DNA from: Brassica napus
Lineage: Eukaryota > Streptophyta > Magnoliopsida > Brassicales > Brassicaceae
Direction of reading: 5' to 3'
DNA length: 64,000 nt
Assembly (NCBI RefSeq): GCF_020379485.1
Contig: NC_063450.1
Span: 29,674,137 to 29,738,136 of the forward strand
Below the pieces are notes generated by a model. The model saw only the letters and a list, made by a program, of their open reading frames with translations, was not told where the DNA came from and did no database searches. Of this stretch, positions 11,303-21,847 are shown one piece after another; positions within the stretch are counted from its first letter, which is position 1; each line of letters opens with the position of its first letter. A program made the translations under genes and the position numbers.

Positions 11303-12680
11303 AGATTAGGTCTGGGATCGGTGGGACTATATATACATGGAGATTGGGGGAGATGAATGGTTTTTTTGTTCGTAAATGTAACTAATAGAGGAATACGTTA
11401 TGCTGGTGAATCGGGTTTTAGGATTGCGTTGATTTTTTAGACGGCAAAGGATACGAACAGAGACGTCCACAACAGTGACTTGGCCAAAAGTTCTTCTTCT
11501 GATTGGTTAATTTAATTTGCTGATGTGGACATCTTATGGGCTCACGATATCGTTATCGTAAGATTATTATTCGAAAGGTTTCTTGTGATTTTAAAGATTT
11601 ATGGAAAAGTATAGCGATTTTTTTTAAAAAAAACTTTATATATATATGGTTTTATATCTGTTATAGGTTTGTCGTGTTGGTGATAATTTTCCGTAAATGC
11701 TAATTAAATTATTGTGTAAGTACTATAAGCGCGAATAATTTATCATGGTCTTAAAAATATACATGCACGCAGTATACTCGAGGATTAAAGTTCTTCTTAG
11801 TTGCGTCTTTAGTTAAGGAATCAATTCTGCATGCAAGTGATAGTATAATACTATTATCCAATAATTTGTCGTCAGACTAATAACGTTTTTTTTTCAACAT
11901 TCACTAATAACGATTTTGATAGTAAATACAATTCTTCTTTCATTAACTACAAAGTAATACAGTATGTATTTTTATATACAATACGATCGAGATATTGTTC
12001 CTTAGTTGTGGCGATCGAATGAGAGCGTCAATAAGTATATTTAGTCTCACTTAGACATTGAATTCATCAACTGATCCAAATTTTGTCATTTTCTCAATTA
12101 ATTAATTAGTTGTAATGTCGCGTTGAACACTAATTCTTGTGTATTTTCTCCCATCCGGTCAACTTGCCGATCCCCACCTAGTCATCGACATACTATATAT
12201 ATATTACTTCTCAATTTAATAGTAATATATACTACATCTTATAATTAACAAATTATAATATTGTTTTATTTCCAGGAAGGAATCATGCATATACAAACTG
12301 CTCATTTACCATTATTGTCATGGAAAATAAACAAGTAAAAGGTAACTGAAAAAAAAGAAGATAGAGGATACCTGAAGATGGAGCATAGAGCTAAAAAAAA
12401 TATTGATAACGTAAATGAGACGGTGAAATCACGGGAAAGAAAAAAAATTGCTAAGCAAATACTAGAACTGGACTTATAAACAAAACGGTGAAATGCACGA
12501 GAAAGGATTAGAGAGTTTACGCAAAGACGAAGTGGTACACTCTAACAGCGGTGGTTTATACGGATACCATACGCATCACGTGAAGAAGAAAACACACACG
12601 CTGATTCTTATCTGTTACGCAACTTCTTACGACTTTGCTCTGTACAATTTTGTTTTTATTGCCTTTACATTTCTGTATTT
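11303..12680. other. Intergenic, nothing recognised
   Basis: AT-rich. Includes the 5' flank of the unrecognised minus-strand gene and the left target flank of the copia element. No supported gene. Confidence 0.4.
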
Positions 12681-12685
12681 GATAA

Positions 12686-12969
12686 TCTAGAGATCAAAAT
12701 ATTCTATAAAGTATGACTCACTTTTATTATTGCTTAAGAAAATAACTTAAAACTTAAGCTTAATCTCTAATCTTTCAAGCTATGCAACACACTTGAATCT
12801 TCTTATATAGAGATTTATAATTCCTAATCCTAATAGGTAATACTTTTAGATAACTCTTAAATATCTAGATAACTCCTAAACATTAGTATTCCTATTTTTC
12901 CATAACTCGGTAGGATTAGGTAGATAACTTCTAACTCAAGTTTCCTTTTCTTTTAAGCTTAATCCAAGT
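12686..12969 (-). repeat. 3' LTR of copia element
   Basis: 284-bp direct repeat of the LTR at 17113-17396. Its first two bases differ from the TG of the 5' LTR, and the other differences are mostly transitions. Confidence 0.85.
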
Positions 12970-15900
12970 CTCCTCCTTAAGCTTGAAACCTTCTTTCGAT
13001 ATATCTTGCATCCCGATGAGCTCCCTCATTTCTTTAAACTTAATCCTTCCTAATGCTTTGGTTAGGATATCAGCCTTTTGCAACTCGCCTGAGACATGCT
13101 CAACATCAACTTGTCCATTTTCAATACACTCTCGGATGAAGTGGTATCGCCTATGTATGTGTTTACTTCTGCCATGGAACATTGGATTCTTGGTGAGAGC
13201 AATAGCAGATTGATTGTCGATTCTGATCAGCACCTTCTCAATGGGTTGCTTCGTGACTTCACTCAGTAGTTCTTGTAACCATATGGCCTGCTTTGCAGCC
13301 TCTGTTCCAGCCATAAATTCTGCTTCACATGAAGAAATGGCAACTGTATCTTGCTTACTTGAGTTCCACGTGATGAGACTTTTGCCGAGATAGAAAATGT
13401 GACCTCTGGTGCTTCTCCCATCATCTATGTCCACGTTGTGGCTGGTATCGCTGTAACCAATAAGCTTAGGAATCCCTGGAGTTGAATGTTCAAACACAAG
13501 ACCAAGTGATGTTGTTCCTTGAAGATATCTGAGGCAATGCTTTATTGCAGCTTCATGCGATGCTTTCGGATTGGTCATGTATCGACTTAGGACCCCTACA
13601 GCGTAAGAGAGGTCCGGACGCGTATGAATGAGGTACCTCAGGCAGCCGATGATTCTTCTATACCTTGTTGCATCAGCATCCTTTTCTTCACTTGACTTTG
13701 ATAGCTTCAAACCGATCTCCATTGGTGTAAGCGTCATGTTGCAGCTTTTCATCCCACTTTCTTCTAAGATTTTAAGAGCATACCTTCTTTGATTCAAGCT
13801 TATGCGATCTTTCTCTTGATGAACTTCAATACCGAGATAGTAGCTTAGTCTTCCTAGGTCGCTCATGTCGAATTTAGATGCCATCTCTCGTTTGAACTCA
13901 TCAAAAACCTTCTCGCTTACTCCACTCACAAATAAATTATCAACATACACAACTATCACGAGTATGCTTTGTTCCACCGTCTTCCGATACACAGAGTGTT
14001 CTTTTGAGCACTTCTCAAAACCAAACTCAAGTAGTATTTGATTCAGTTTATTGTTCCAAGCCCTTGGTGCTTGACGCAACCCATACAAGGCTTTATTAAG
14101 CTTGTAGACCTTTTTATCGCTCCCCTTTATCTCAAACCCCTCTGGTTGCGTTACATAGACTGTCTCTTTCAACTCTCTGTGGAGGAACACTGTCTTAACG
14201 TTCAGATGATGCACCTGCCATCCGTTTGTGGCTACGATGCTGATGAGTAGTCTGATGGTTTCAAGTCGTGCCACAGGCGCAAAAAACTTCGTCAAAGTCA
14301 ATCCCATGTTGCTGCACATAACCTTTCGCCACTAAACGTGCTTTATACTTGTTGATAGAACCATCCGAATTGCGTTTGATCTTGAAGATCCATCTGAGGC
14401 CAATGGCCTTTTGCTCCCACCGGTAGATCAACCAGATTCCATACTTCATTCTTCTCTATTGATTTTAATTCATCCAAACACGCATCTGTCCACTCCTTAA
14501 GTTCGCTTGCCTCAGCGAAATTAAATGGCTCCTCGTTCAAGCAAAGCAGTAGCATCTCTCCCTCTTCTTCAGCCATCATTACGTAGTCCTCAAGGTACTT
14601 AGGTCTTGAGGTCTGTCTCTCGCTTCTTCTCAATCCTCTGTCTTCTTGTTCTTCCTCATCGACAGATTCTGGTATGTCTTTTATAGATTCCTCTGGTTCA
14701 CCATTGGTCCCTTCATTCTTTACACTCGTAACGTCATTGTCTAGTACGGGACCCTTTTGTTGATCATTCTCTGTGACTCCATGGTTTCCAAATTCGCCAA
14801 GTGTGACCACAAAATCATTGTAGTTTTCAGCCTCTGCATCGTGTTTCTTCCAATTCAAACCTTTCGCTTCATCAAACACAACGTCTCGACTCACCACTAT
14901 TTTTCGTGTCTCAGCATCTAGTAGTCTATAAGCTTTAGACCCTGGTTATGTTCCCAGATGAACCAGCATTCTTGTCCTATCATCGAGCTTCTTTAGGTGG
15001 ACCTTATCAATCTTAGCGTAGCCAATGCACCCAAAGATGTGAAGGTGACTTATACTTGGCTTTCTTCCCCGTAGAACTTCGTAGGGTGTTTGCTCTTGCA
15101 ATGATCTTGTAGATATACGATTAATGAGATACGTCGCGTGTCGTATCGCTTCTCCCCATAGGTAGTTAGGCATGTGCATATGCTTCAGTAGACTCCTTGC
15201 CATCTCCATTAAGGTTCTGTTTCTCCTCTCCACCACTCCGTTCTGTTGTGGAGTGTACGGAGCGGTAAGATGTCTTCTGATTCCTGCAATCTCGCAATAT
15301 GAGTTGAATTCTGTAGAGACAAACTCTCCACCTCGGTCAGTTCTGAAAGTACCAATCTTTTCTCCAGTTTCTTGTTCCACTAGTCCTTTTAGCTTTTTGA
15401 ACTTTAGGAATGCTTCACTTTTTTCTTTAAGTAATATTGTCCACATATACCTCGAGTGGTCGTCAATCACCACGAAGATATACCGACTTCCTCCTGAGGT
15501 ACTTGGAGTTATTGGACCACACAAGTCTCTGTGGATCAGCTCGAGTGGTTTTGTTGCTCTGTATGAAGTCGATTGAGGGAAAACTTGTCTCGCTTGTTTG
15601 CCAAGTAAGCACGATGGACATAATTCCTTTACCACATTAATATTAGGAGCACCAACAACTAGTCCTTTGTGTATCATCATCTTCATGGTAGTCGTGTTGA
15701 CATGTCCAAGTCTGCAGCGCCACCTGTTTGACTCACTTATCTCGCTCAAGAAGAGCTAAGACGCATCCCTGATTCCCATACGGACCTTGTAAAGCCTATT
15801 CTTCGACCTTTTTGCCTTGACTAGGAGCTTGCCGTGTTGATCATGCATTGTCAAAACGTCACCTTTCAGTCTTATATCACATCCGGACTCAGTTGCTTGG

Positions 15901-16154
15901 CCAAGGCTAATGATATTGCTTCTCAACTCGGGTATAAAGTATACATCAGTCATCTTCCTTGCCTCATTATTCATATCAGTGAAAGATATAGTACCTTTTC
16001 CTTCAATATCAATCCTTGAATCATCACCGAACCTTACCTTTCCCGTGATTGTCTCATCTATGCTCGAGAAGTATCGTTTATCTCCTGTCATGTGGTTACT
16101 AGCTCCATTATCCAAGTACCAGATGTCTTCAGTATCCTTAATTGTTTCGTACTT
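12931..16154 (-). pseudogene. Copia pol (protease, integrase, RT, RNase H), broken
   Basis: Protease begins with DNGASNHMTGD near 16115. The integrase (H2C2 knuckle around LGHVNTTTMKMMI, catalytic core with FRTDRGGEF and TPQQNGVVERRNR) spans about 15725-14950. RT includes FLHRELKETVYVTQPEGFE, LYGLRQAPRAW and VVYVDNLFVSG. RNase H includes ISSCEAEFMAG and NQSAIALTKNPMFHGRSKHI. Stops at 15758-15756 and 14948-14946 are in the gag frame, and two single-base frame changes occur near 14420 and 14300. The RT active site reads YVDN where YVDD is normal. Confidence 0.85.
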
Positions 16155-17084
16155 CTATGGGACACAGTTTTTCTCATTGAGATAAACTACTTCATGCATC
16201 ATCAACTCATCAGCATTCTGTGTCTCGTTGTTCTCACTTTCAAGTGTTTCTTGCAGCTTGAGGAGACGATCCGGGCAGTCGCTGGCATAATGGCCTTGCT
16301 TATCACACCGGTAGCAAGTCACTCTAGATGTATCCATAGTTCCATTGTATCTTCCCCTGCCATGACCTCTGTAGTATGAACGTCCACCTCGTCCTCGTCC
16401 ACGATTATTCTTGTAGTCACGGTTTGCTCCCTGAGACTCAAAGTTCGAATACATTAACTTCGTTTGCTCTTCTTGCGGTTCTTCTTCATCAGCAATACGC
16501 TCTTCATACGCTTTTAGGCGTCCCATGATGTCCTCAAAACTTGTTTTGTATAGATCCAAAACTTGCTCAAGTGAGGCCACAATGTGAATATATTTCTTCC
16601 GAGGAAGGCTACTCAAGAATTTCTTTACCAACTTCGATTCTTCTATGTTGACTCCCAAGGCTGCAGACTTTGATGTTATCTCTGCAAGTTTTCCTCCAAA
16701 ATCGTCAATAGACTCTGTTCCCTTCATCTTTAAACGGTCGAAGTCATTCATTAAGGTCTGCAAATGAGCTTCCTTGACTCTCTCAGCTCCAACGTTTCTG
16801 GTTTTTATAGCTTCCCATACCTTCTTAGCAGTATCAAGTTCTCCGAATTGTAGTATTAACGCCTCAGGTATGGACTGGAATAAGAGTGCTATCGCCATAT
16901 TATTCTTATCCCCTTCAGTTGTTTCTTCTTCAGTAGCTTCCCAGACTTTGTGCACCTTGAGAGCAATTTTCATTCTTATAGCCCACACTGTATAATTCGC
17001 AGCTCCAAGCATCGGACATTTGATGGTCGAGGAACTTTCCCCTTCCTTTGCCGTTGCTGTCGCCGTAACTATCTCACCACTCAT
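16155..17084 (-). CDS. Copia gag (UBN2 domain, CCHC knuckle)
   Basis: Capsid part of the copia polyprotein. ATG at 17084 (MSGEIVTATAT) lies just after the primer-binding site. The UBN2/gag-polypeptide region includes ANYTVWAIRMKIAL and AHLQTLMNDFDRLKMKG. An RG-rich stretch (NNRGRGRGGRSYYRGHGRG) precedes the zinc knuckle CYRCDKQGHYASDC. A TAG at 16157-16155 ends it. The protease continues in the same frame on the other side, so this single stop separates gag from pol and is probably a mutation. Confidence 0.8.
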   Translation of the reverse strand: MSGEIVTATATAKEGESSSTIKCPMLGAANYTVWAIRMKIALKVHKVWEATEEETTEGDKNNMAIALLFQSIPEALILQFGELDTAKKVWEAIKTRNVGAERVKEAHLQTLMNDFDRLKMKGTESIDDFGGKLAEITSKSAALGVNIEESKLVKKFLSSLPRKKYIHIVASLEQVLDLYKTSFEDIMGRLKAYEERIADEEEPQEEQTKLMYSNFESQGANRDYKNNRGRGRGGRSYYRGHGRGRYNGTMDTSRVTCYRCDKQGHYASDCPDRLLKLQETLESENNETQNADELMMHEVVYLNEKNCVP

Positions 17085-17112
17085 CTTCTTAACCTTATGT
17101 TCTGATACCAAA

Positions 17113-17396
17113 TCTAGAGATCAAAAGATTATATAAAGTATGACTCACTTTTATTATTGCTTAAGAAAATAACTCAAAACTTAAGCTTAATCTCTAATCT
17201 CTCAAGCTATGCAACACACTTGCATCTTCTTATATAGAGATTTATAATTCCTAATCCTAATAGGTAATACTTTTAGATAACTCCTAAATATCTAGATAAC
17301 TCCTAAACATTAGTATTCTTATTTTTCCATAACTCGGTAGGATTAGGTAGATAACTTCTAACTCAAGTTTCCTTTTCTTTCAGGCTTAATCCAACA
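17113..17396 (-). repeat. 5' LTR of copia element
   Basis: 284 bp; begins TGTTGGATTAAG on minus at 17396 and ends CTCTAGA at 17113, immediately before the primer-binding site. It ends in GA rather than the usual CA. Confidence 0.85.
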
Positions 17397-17401
17397 GATA
17401 A

Positions 17402-18223
17402 TAGATGTATGAGTTTTCGAGAGTCGTGAGATGTGAATCATTTATACAGCAAACAAAACAGATTCTGTTTAAAATGAAATCATTTGCTTATTTCTGATTA
17501 ACGGTATGTATAACTGCAGAATGACCTTTCGTTGTAAAAAACCCCGGTATATATAACTGCTAGCCATTAATATCAAATGACAAGAAATAAACGAACATAC
17601 TGTCAAAACTGAGAAAAAACAAAATATATAACAGAAACAAATTTTCTTTTAAAACATATTCAATGTATTTTGCTACTTTTTATTTTAGACAAAACTTTAC
17701 AATAGAGTTGGAATTTTATTCAATATATCCCTAAGAATATATCATTTCTATAAGTATAGAATAAAATAGATAAAATATTAGTTTTCCTTCAAATATAGAG
17801 GAATATAATAATATTATCTTAGAAAAAGAAAAAAAAAGGTTAAAGTAAAAATATATATAAGTGTTATTGAGATAAATATAGAAATGAGTTATAGACGTTT
17901 CTAAATTAAAGCAGATCACTAGTGAGTAGTTGTTGTATGATGATTACTGCAAAATGTATTATCTTTATCAATACACCTTATTTTCAAAAGTATACAAATT
18001 GACTGCTTATTAATTATTGGATATTAGAATGAGATATATATATTATAACAGGGACAAGTGGTGTGTTACATAAGGAATAATAATTGGAATATATATCCAA
18101 GTTAGATTTTTTTTTTTTGATCAAAAAAAAATATATCCAAGTTAGATATATATATAAAAAAAATAGGGAAAGTGACAATTATTTGAAGAAAGTAAAAAGG
18201 AGTCTGGACTGGGAGTGGAGAGA
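17402..18223. other. Intergenic and upstream region of the DUF4408/DUF761 gene
   Basis: AT-rich sequence without open frames of interest. It contains a short duplication of atatatccaagttagat at about 18093 and 18132. Confidence 0.4.
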
Positions 18224-18228
18224 TGAGT

Positions 18229-18237
18229 CTATAAAAG
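18229..18237 (+). promoter_or_regulatory. Putative TATA box
   Basis: tctataaaag about 125 bp before the ATG at 18361, followed by a GA/CT-rich leader. Position and leader composition fit a plant core promoter; inferred from sequence only. Confidence 0.5.
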
Positions 18238-18360
18238 AGAGAGAGAGATATGTGGGAAGAGGCGCACTCTCCACTTTTCTCCATCTAAAGAGTCACTCTC
18301 TTTTCTAACACACTACTCTAATCAAATCATCCTTTCTCTTTTTGTTCCCCTAAAAAAAAA

Positions 18361-19092
18361 ATGGATTCACTCGATTTTGACAGCTTGAAAGCAGAGAAAG
18401 CCAAGGCGTTGCGGCGTTACAACAGTTTCCACAGAGTCGGCCGTTTCTTCCGCGCGGCTGAGGTTTGCGTCGCCCTCCTCTTCCTCCTTTGGACGTTTTC
18501 CCGCCTTCCTTTCGCCGTCCAAATCTCCCGAGAGTTTCTCCGCCGTATCGCCGGCGTTGTATCGACTCCTCTCTTCGTCTTCCTTCTCGGGAACTGCATC
18601 GTCGTCCTTCTCCTCACCAAATCCTCTGTAGAGGATAACAACAGAGGAGGTTCTTCTGACCCAAACGCAGAAACAGATATATACGAGGCGTTGGTCAGAT
18701 CTGTTGAGAATCAACACAAAGAAGCAGATGAGTTGGAAGAGAAGATCGTTTACGATGACAAAGAGGTGATCGTCATTGATGTGATGAGTTCAGATATTCC
18801 TCGTGAAGAAAACGATCAGCCCAAGGTGTATGGAAGAAGCAAATCCGACGTAAAGCAGACTAGTGCAGATGATGATCGTATGGTGGTGATCCCTAAACCT
18901 TCTTCTCTCCATAGATCAAAGACTGAAAAGTGCATGAGAATCGATGATAATAATAAGAATGATAAGAATAGTTATGCAGAGGATAACCTTAGCAACGAAG
19001 AGTTTCAGAAAACGATCGAAGCTTTCATTGCCAAACAGCTGATATTTCGTCGCCAAGAATCTTTATCCGTCGTTGTCCACAACAAAGCCTAA
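18361..19092 (+). CDS. DUF4408/DUF761 two-helix membrane protein
   Basis: Intact single-exon gene of 243 aa; the start lies in an A-rich context after a pyrimidine-rich leader. The N-terminus (MDSLDFDSLKAEKAKALRRY) leads into two hydrophobic segments, about residues 32-55 (VCVALLFLLWTFSRLPFAV) and 65-85 (VSTPLFVFLLGNCIVVLLL), as in DUF4408 proteins. The acidic, polar middle is probably disordered. The C-terminus (NEEFQKTIEAFIAKQ then RRQES) is the DUF761 signature of cotton-fibre-like plant proteins. Function is unknown. From memory it corresponds to Arabidopsis At5g66440, the neighbour of LPPE2 and SABATH there, which agrees with its position here. Confidence 0.85.
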   Translation: MDSLDFDSLKAEKAKALRRYNSFHRVGRFFRAAEVCVALLFLLWTFSRLPFAVQISREFLRRIAGVVSTPLFVFLLGNCIVVLLLTKSSVEDNNRGGSSDPNAETDIYEALVRSVENQHKEADELEEKIVYDDKEVIVIDVMSSDIPREENDQPKVYGRSKSDVKQTSADDDRMVVIPKPSSLHRSKTEKCMRIDDNNKNDKNSYAEDNLSNEEFQKTIEAFIAKQLIFRRQESLSVVVHNKA

Positions 19093-20850
19093 CCAATATT
19101 ATAAAAAAATGGCATCAGGTTCTCTCCCTGCCAAAGTTAAAAAAATCAACCATATGGAATCTTATTTCAATATTCCAGTTAGTGTGTAAAAATCTCATCC
19201 CTACACTCTCTATGTACAGTTGTAATTAGTTGCTTATCATGGATGGAAGATATATAATTATATATCTTGTACGTTGTTTGTTATAGCCAGTGAGTGTCAC
19301 TTCGTTTCCTCAGTTTGATGATACAAAACTCGAAAGTAGAGTTGCTGTCTCGTGTCTATGATAATAACTATCTCTTTTTCGAATTTTGTTTATTAAAAAT
19401 TTGGAGTGTCTGTCGTTTTTGTCTTCGCATTAAACCTTACTTCCGGAAAAAAAAAACAAACAAAAAAAAAATCAACAAATAGTAGCTATCTACAAATCAT
19501 AAATTACACTATTTAACATATATTTAGGAATAATAGATCATCTCCATAATCTTCGAAATTTTTACTTCAAATCTGTAGGGCGGGACCTTTTTATAACACG
19601 ATCCAATCACTTGATCAATGATATATATGTGCCCGTTGAATAGTTTATTCATTCTCGCACTGACTTTTCTTCATATACAGTATATGCCTCATATATAATG
19701 GCGTTTTTTTCGACTTTTACTTCAACTAAGTCCCACGCCTGAAATAATTAACCATGCAAGAAATATCTATTATGTCCTCCAGATGGATGTGACCATGCAT
19801 GCAACATCCTAACGATTATATGCTAATTATCCAAAAAAACAAATCTCATGTATCGTATTCAGATACAAGCATAGACACTGGCACACATGGTGTGGAAAAC
19901 TAGATGTTGTGTTAAAGGAAATTGACAATGGCGGAAGTAAACGGATACATGTAGTGGGATTGGTAATAATCGAAAAGATAGTAATAGTAAACTAGATGTT
20001 GTGTTAAAGGAAATTAACAATGGCTATAGTAAATGGATATATGCAGTGGGATTGGTAATAATCGAAAAGAGAGTGCATGCCTAATTATTTTTATACAGTA
20101 AATCAAAGGAAGCTTCATTCTTAATGCTTCATGGCAATATGATTGATGGTCTAGTAAGTCATCTCAGTGATCTACTAGTCTTCGACGGTAAGATTAAAAA
20201 ATGTAAAGAAACTCGATCAAAATAGTAAATTTGCTGAAGCTGCCGTGTTTCTGGTGGGTACTGGCACCAATCATAGTGCAATAATTTCGAATGCGAAAAA
20301 GTTTTAAGAATTTCACTTTTTATACAGACACCTACGCATAAGAATTAAGAAGAAAAGTGACTTTATTTTTCACTTAATCCCGTAATCTCTGCTCGACCAG
20401 AATAAAAGTCGGTTCTTTTACCAATCTTTTCTCCGATATCAAGCCGATCCATCTTGTGCATGATATTATTTTTAAATAATTTTGTTTGATTTTGACTCTT
20501 GTTGGGTTATTGATCGTTGCAATTAGTTTTTAATTCGTACAGGCCGACACTTTTAAATTAGGAGTAATCATGATCATTCCACCACCAACAGCGATTGCTA
20601 TTGGTGTTTTTGGATTTGGCACTAAGCAACTTTACCATCAATAGGCCTTTTTCTAACACAGTCTTATTCATTTTATTTTCTTTTGCTAACATACATATTT
20701 ACTGTATAAAATATATGTTAATATAAATTATGAAAATAGTTACAAAAATAATTGTGCAACTATTTTTTTACATATTCTATAAAGATACAAAACATCATGC
20801 GAGTCCCACAATAAATACATCTATTTGCATTATATTAAGAATGTATATAG
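19093..20850. other. Intergenic with a 92-bp tandem duplication
   Basis: No gene recognised. The first 200 bp is the likely 3' UTR of the preceding gene. A direct duplication is annotated separately. Confidence 0.4.
19897..20072 (+). repeat. Two-copy tandem duplication, 92-bp period
   Basis: Copy 1 starts aaactagatgttgtgttaaa at 19897 and copy 2 starts identically at 19989. The copies differ at about ten positions and share the block gtgggattggtaataatcga. Confidence 0.75.
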
Positions 20851-20859
20851 TATATTTAA

Positions 20860-21329
20860 GGGCAAATCTCCAAAATAGCACATTTATAAGTTTATATCAC
20901 AAAAATAGCACTCAAAAAATAAAATAACCAAAATAGCACCTTTTTAGGTTTATCCTTTGAAAATTTTAATTTTTTTTATTTTTCAAAATTTGAAATCTTA
21001 TCCCCAAAACCTCATTTCTCAACTCTAAACCCTAAACCCTAAACCATAAACCCTAAACCCTAAACTCTAAACCCTAAACCCTAAACTCTAAACCCTAAAC
21101 CCTAAACCCTAAACCCTAAACCCTAAACCCTAAACTCTAAAATCTAAACCCTAAACCCTAAACTCTAAACCCTAAACCCTAAACCCTAAATCCTAAACCC
21201 CACCCTTTAATTCTAAACCCTAAGTTTGTGACTTTTGATAAAACATTAAGTGCTATTTTTGTGACTTTTGACTTTGAGTGCTAGTTTGGTAACATAAACT
21301 TGATTTAGTGCTATTTTTGTCTTTTTCTC
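20860..21329. mobile_element. MULE-like non-autonomous element with telomere-like core
   Basis: A 470-bp element flanked by perfect 9-bp direct repeats tatatttaa (20851-20859 and 21330-21338), the duplication size of Mutator-like transposons. The ends are imperfect inverted repeats (GGGCAAATCTCCAAAATAGC; reverse of right end GAGAAAAAGACAAAAATAGC). The terminal arms repeat the motif AAAATAGCAC several times. The centre is a degenerate (AAACCCT)n array. No coding capacity. Confidence 0.7.
21021..21226 (+). repeat. Degenerate telomere-like (AAACCCT)n array
   Basis: About 200 bp of plant telomere heptamers, mostly perfect with variants such as AAACTCT, AAACCAT and AAATCCT. It lies inside a small transposon, so it is interstitial and not a chromosome end. 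Confidence 0.9.
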
Positions 21330-21631
21330 TATATTTAATCTCATTAATTTGCAGAAATCACATTTTTCTATTAATCAAATTGAAAACACTTTTTGTTTTA
21401 AAAAAAATTGAAAACATTTTGATACAAAATATTTTTTTGACTAATCAGTATCGTAACGTGTTCATACGCCAATGTGCATCGTACCGGACCCTGCCCACCT
21501 ATTGGTGATGCGTTGCTAGAAATTATATATTATACACTTTTCGTTTTTTATCCTAGAGTTCGATTATTTGTGTGCCTATCCAATGTGAAATACAAACAAC
21601 AGAAATGGTCTTATTAATAAAACTGAATGTC

Positions 21632-21835
21632 TGCTTACGGCATCTTCAACTAAACTCAATTTTCCCCTGTAAAATAGAGTTTAGAGTAAAAATATTTCAA
21701 TAGTATTCTATTTTCTACTCTATAATAGTGTAAACCTATTTTTACTCTATATATAGAGTAATTTTTTTTATTTTTTTGTTCATCACTCTATCTTTCACTC
21801 TAAAATAGAGTATCATTGGAGCAACATTCAACTCT
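21632..21835. mobile_element. Possible MITE
   Basis: About 200 bp with loosely inverted ends (gcatcttcaactaaactc at left; gagtatcattggagcaac at right) and internal repeats of tctattttactct-like motifs. The layout resembles a common Brassicaceae MITE type. I could not define a target duplication. Confidence 0.35.
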
Positions 21836-21847
21836 ATTACAAAGTTA

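Larger units (their letters stand above)
12686..17396 (-). mobile_element. Complete Ty1/copia retrotransposon, decayed
   Basis: A 4,711-bp LTR element on minus with 5-bp target duplication gataa (12681-12685 and 17397-17401) and two 284-bp LTRs differing at about 11 positions by my reading. The primer-binding site complementary to initiator Met-tRNA (TGGTATCAGA on minus) is at 17110-17101, two bases from the 5' LTR. A purine tract (AAGGAGGAGA) precedes the 3' LTR. Domain order is gag, protease, integrase, reverse transcriptase, RNase H, which defines copia. The polyprotein has stops and frameshifts, so the copy is not autonomous. Confidence 0.9.

Noticed and set aside
21021..21226. Possible chromosome end or fusion point marked by telomere repeats
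   Set aside because: The array is short, degenerate and enclosed in a small transposon with its own target duplication; ordinary sequence continues on both sides.
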